DNA of 64,000 nt from Agaricus subrufescens. Lineage: Eukaryota > Basidiomycota > Agaricomycetes > Agaricales > Agaricaceae. The position numbers and the translations under genes are program-made. The notes below the pieces were generated by a model. That model searched no databases, was not told the DNA's origin, and saw only the letters and a program-made list of their open reading frames with translations. Positions 61,101 through 64,000 of the stretch are shown here, one piece after another (position 1 is the first letter of the stretch; each line of letters begins with the position of its first letter). The stretch is from positions 1,240,001 to 1,304,000 of the forward strand of contig CM057066.1 in assembly GCA_029945375.1 (NCBI GenBank), read 5' to 3'.

Positions 61101-62688
61101 AGAAGTATTGACAGCAAGGGTAAGTTCCATAGGAAGTTCAGGTGGAACGACACTAGTGACGATAAGAACACAATCCAACAAGAGTTTTGATTTCTTCTGG
61201 TTGCTTTCGAGGCCTGATGATGATGATAAATGGGGCTACCTCGGAAAAAGATTAAAAGAAACTTGCCTTTAGTCCACACATACCAACTGGCAGCCAAGGC
61301 AAAGATGAGAAGGAAACCGATGAACAAGAAAGACTCTAGGTTGTTGGCAGAGACACGCTCGGTAGAGAAAATCATGGTTCTAACGAGTTGACCTTGAGAA
61401 GTTCCAAAACCGGTACGCAAGACGACACCAAGGCATCCACCATCGGGGGTTTGGATAGGGGAAGGGATTTCAGCAGACGGAGTTGATTGGAGAATCTTGG
61501 TTCCACTGAATAAAACAGTATTCCTATGGGCGGTGTCGGCATCAAGGGGTTCATTTGGTTCGCGAAGCTGGATGGATTCCTTCAACAAGGGAGTAGATTC
61601 GCCAGAAAGCATCGCCTCGTTCACGATCACGGTACCATTGATAAGAAGGACATCGGCAGGAACGGTTGTCTCGGCTTGGAGGCGCGCTGCGAGAGAAAGT
61701 TCAATCGTTAAAGTGGAGAGAATTGAAGGATTGAAGACTGACTTATTGAGACGACATCACCGGGTAAGAGCTTGTCTGTCTGGATTTCAACCCACTTGGA
61801 GTCCCTGTAGCAGCGAATAGGATATGGAACGACGGACATTGTCCTAAACTCCGTGAGAGTGCGGACACGCTAAGGAAAACAACGTTGGTAAAAGGGAGAG
61901 AATAGCAAAAAAAACAGCACACCTGCCAGACGACGGTACACTCGAAGACGACGAGCATGAAAAGGGTGAAGAGACTGTAATACCAATATTCATCGAGGCA
62001 CCAGAGGGCGACACAGAAGACCTGGAAGACGAAGAAAGGGGCGGTGGCCTGCTCCGAAAAAAGATCGACGAACGAGGGGATGGGGATATTGAACTCGTTT
62101 TCGCCATAGAGCTTGTACATAGCATCGAGACGGGCAGAAGGGAGGCTGCGGGGTTTGAGGAAGGAATCTAGAGGAGGCTTAGAGGACGAGGGATAGGGGA
62201 GGCGGGCAAAGGCGAGGGGGCTGGTCGAGGTGAGGGTATAGGTGTCGCGCTGGTAGGTGAATGTATACGAGTTGGGGTCCTCTGGGTCCTTGCGCTCAAA
62301 GGGAACGATGTCGCCCTGGCCGCGGTGGAGCTTGGGCACGACGCGGATGCAGTCTGCCTCTTCGAGAGTGCGGGCCTACATAGCACAAGAGTGAGCAGGT
62401 GACCGGTGACGGAGAGGAACACAGTACCTTTCTGGTTGTTATCAGGGCGCGCGCGGCGGCGCTCCAGCGGGTGCTGAGGAAGCTGAGGGCATGGGAGAGG
62501 CCGAGAGAGGTGCAGGCGAGAAAGGTCCACTCTTCGCTGGCGAGCCAGTCGTCGTAGCGGACAAAGTATGCGTACGCAAGGAGGGGGTAGAGGGCGAGAA
62601 ATGGGAGCGCATATAGCCGCCAGAGAACGGGCAGAGCGACGTGGAGACTCGCCCGCTCGATTTCGGCGGAGACGACGGCGACCTGCAT
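58126..62688 (-). CDS. SPF1: P5A-type ATPase Spf1 (ER transmembrane-helix dislocase), 1215 aa
   Basis: Spf1/ATP13A1 is an ER P-type ATPase that removes misinserted transmembrane helices. Seventeen exons close in frame at exactly the length of yeast Spf1 (1215 aa): 62428-62688, 61923-62375, 61743-61869, 61267-61686, 61079-61213, 60906-61026, 60690-60853, 60357-60634, 60179-60304, 60012-60129, 59422-59945, 59228-59354, 58980-59176, 58785-58921, 58612-58720, 58402-58545, 58126-58332. Motifs: [15 protein letters not shown] at the N-terminus, actuator loop LSGES, membrane motif [14 protein letters not shown], phosphorylation site [23 protein letters not shown], and hinge [12 protein letters not shown]. 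The C-terminal membrane bundle is followed by a basic tail ([11 protein letters not shown]). Two introns need GC donors (GCAAGT at 61266 and GCATGT at 60356). It is divergent from eL38 across 146 bp. Confidence 0.96.
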
Positions 62689-62834
62689 GCCTTGCTCGCT
62701 CTGACGCTCTCCTCAGAAGACGTGGGTCACTTCCTTCCCGCGTCACGTGGCCAATCTCAGATCCACGGCCATCGCCGGGTCATATACACTACCGCGGCAA
62801 TTAAGGTTCAGCCACCCCTCTCACCACCACCGCG
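62689..62834. promoter_or_regulatory. Bidirectional promoter SPF1 / eL38
   Basis: 146 bp separates the two ATGs. It contains GTCACGTGGCC (an E-box-like CACGTG) near its middle at 62743-62753. No other element is recognised. Confidence 0.5.
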
Positions 62835-63235
62835 ATGGTAGGCCCGCTGTCCTGCGCTGCGAGCGATGCACTGACCGCTATGTTCTAGCCCAAGGAGATC
62901 CGCGACATCAAGGAGTTTATCAAAATCACGCAGCGCAAGGATGCCTCTCGTGCGTTCTCTCGCTCTCAGCATCTTTTCTGGCTTATCTCTCTCGACAGAG
63001 GCGCGCATCAAAAAGATCCCCTCCAAAGTGCCCAATGGCAAGACACGGACAAAGTTCAAAGTCCGCTGCTCGCGCTACCTCTACACCCTCGCTGTAGACG
63101 ACCCAGAAAAGGCCGAGAAGCTCAAGCAGAGTCTACCACCTGGTGCGTTACCTGCCCGTACCCAGTCTCTCTCCGGTTCTGACACCCCAGCCAGGTCTAA
63201 AAATCGACGAGATAGACAAGCCAAAGAAGAAATAG
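62835..63235 (+). CDS. RPL38: 60S ribosomal protein eL38, 82 aa
   Basis: This is a small structural protein of the large ribosomal subunit. Four exons (62835-62837, 62889-62949, 62999-63142, 63195-63235) close in frame at 82 aa. The first exon consists of the ATG alone, a known habit of ribosomal protein genes. The product reads [20 protein letters not shown], then [22 protein letters not shown], a Lys-rich [12 protein letters not shown] and ends EIDKPKKK, matching eL38 throughout. The C/T-rich leader fits a ribosomal-protein promoter. It is divergent from SPF1. Confidence 0.96.
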
Positions 63236-63314
63236 GCCCTCCCCTTGTCGCATCTTCTCCTTATGTATGCGTATCGCCCTCATGCACATTCAATCCCATG
63301 TCATACGCACCCTC

Positions 63315-64000
63315 TCATATGCGAATCAGCGTGAATACAATCAGTATACTATCCAGTACCACCAGCACTCCCGTTCCTCTACTGATCACGCTTTCCAACA
63401 CCCTTCTCCGATTGTCATCAGTCGTCTCTGCCCCTTCCAATGCACCAAGATTGTAAACTTCCTCTGCACCCGGCTTCTCCAGTATTGAATGAAGGAAATA
63501 TTTCCCATCTAAACCGCCTAGTGGGATAAGGTTGAAAAGGAAAAGAGACAGATTGACCATCAGCAGATATCTGAGCCGTCATCAGCACTGAATGAAATCG
63601 AATACCAACTATAAGAAACTCACTCCCAGAAAATACTACCCCAAAAGGGCAGGCTAATTGGAAGGAACTTCAGACGAGGTAACCACACCCCAACAGTCAC
63701 TAGAAATAAAAATTTAACCGTTCAGGTTGTCCTTTAACACCCGAGATGACACACCTTCGTTCCAAATTTCTTGACGAGGTCCGCTCCAGAGTACTACTTT
63801 GTCAGCTCCAAGTTCGCTCTCTTTTATCGTCAACCTTAACAATTCTTCTTTTTCCGCGGGCCTCACGCAAACATCTCCATTTCGGCAATCTGTTTCTGAT
63901 CCACATCTCGTGGTAGACGTCAAGATTGGGACAGGATCCATGCACCCGATCTGATTGGGTGTCGTGTTGGCCACGAAACACGAACCCGTACTTATTCTAG
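63315..64000 (-). CDS. Site-2 protease (M50 family), C-terminal part, runs off the window
   Basis: This is an intramembrane zinc metalloprotease of the S2P family that releases membrane-bound transcription factors such as SREBP homologues. The visible exons are 63755-64000 (open at the edge), 63624-63699 and 63315-63570. The first has a Cys-rich luminal segment ([20 protein letters not shown]) similar to the region in S2P. The last contains the second metal-binding motif in [20 protein letters not shown], then a final hydrophobic helix ([16 protein letters not shown]). The HExxH motif should lie beyond the window's right edge. The 5' end cannot be given. Confidence 0.82.

Overview
The window is nuclear DNA of a filamentous basidiomycete, most likely an Agaricomycete. 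Genes are split by many introns of about 45-70 nt. The gene content is fungal: a NACHT NTPase with the Agaricomycete N-terminal signature, a secreted cellobiose dehydrogenase without a carbohydrate-binding module, paired extracellular intradiol dioxygenases, a cytochrome P450, and core eukaryotic genes (PSF1, ULA1, CDK1, eIF3L, SPG1/TEM1, SPF1, eL38, site-2 protease). Exon models were built by hand from reading frames and splice sites. All complete models close in frame, and several match family lengths closely (SPF1 1215 aa, CDH 774 aa, CDK1 291 aa).

Layout. 1-3016: no gene recognised. 3017-5309: NACHT NTPase. 5911-7738: aminoglycoside-phosphotransferase-fold protein, flanked by two copies of the NACHT gene's 5' end. 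8972-12363: PSF1, an unknown protein and ULA1. 12467-14145: four decaying copies of the ULA1 3' end. 15511-17991: P450. 18323-21590: a GTPBP1/2-like protein without GTPase motifs and an F-box-like protein. 23065-26317: CDK1 and a carboxymuconate cyclase, divergent with only 87 bp between start codons. 28110-31588: tandem intradiol dioxygenases. 33188-45209: seven copies of one class I methyltransferase (three intact, four broken). 45970-48443: eIF3L. 48721-48817: an intron-containing tRNA-Gly. 52329-56667: cellobiose dehydrogenase and SPG1, divergent. 58126-63235: SPF1 and eL38, divergent. 63315-64000: C-terminal part of a site-2 protease running off the right edge.

How genes may work together. 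Cellobiose dehydrogenase, the two secreted dioxygenases, the muconate cyclase and perhaps the P450 fit a plant-litter or lignin-aromatic lifestyle. The cyclase and dioxygenases are close enough to suggest a small aromatic-catabolism neighbourhood. The housekeeping genes are mostly arranged as tight divergent pairs.

The most unusual feature is repeated local duplication of gene ends: the 3' end of ULA1, the 5' end of the NACHT gene, and a unit carrying a methyltransferase plus the 5' end of eIF3L. I see no wholly new molecular system. The methyltransferase/eIF3L array, the ULA1 tail array and a 6-nt CDK1 micro-exon bounded by a GC donor deserve checking first.
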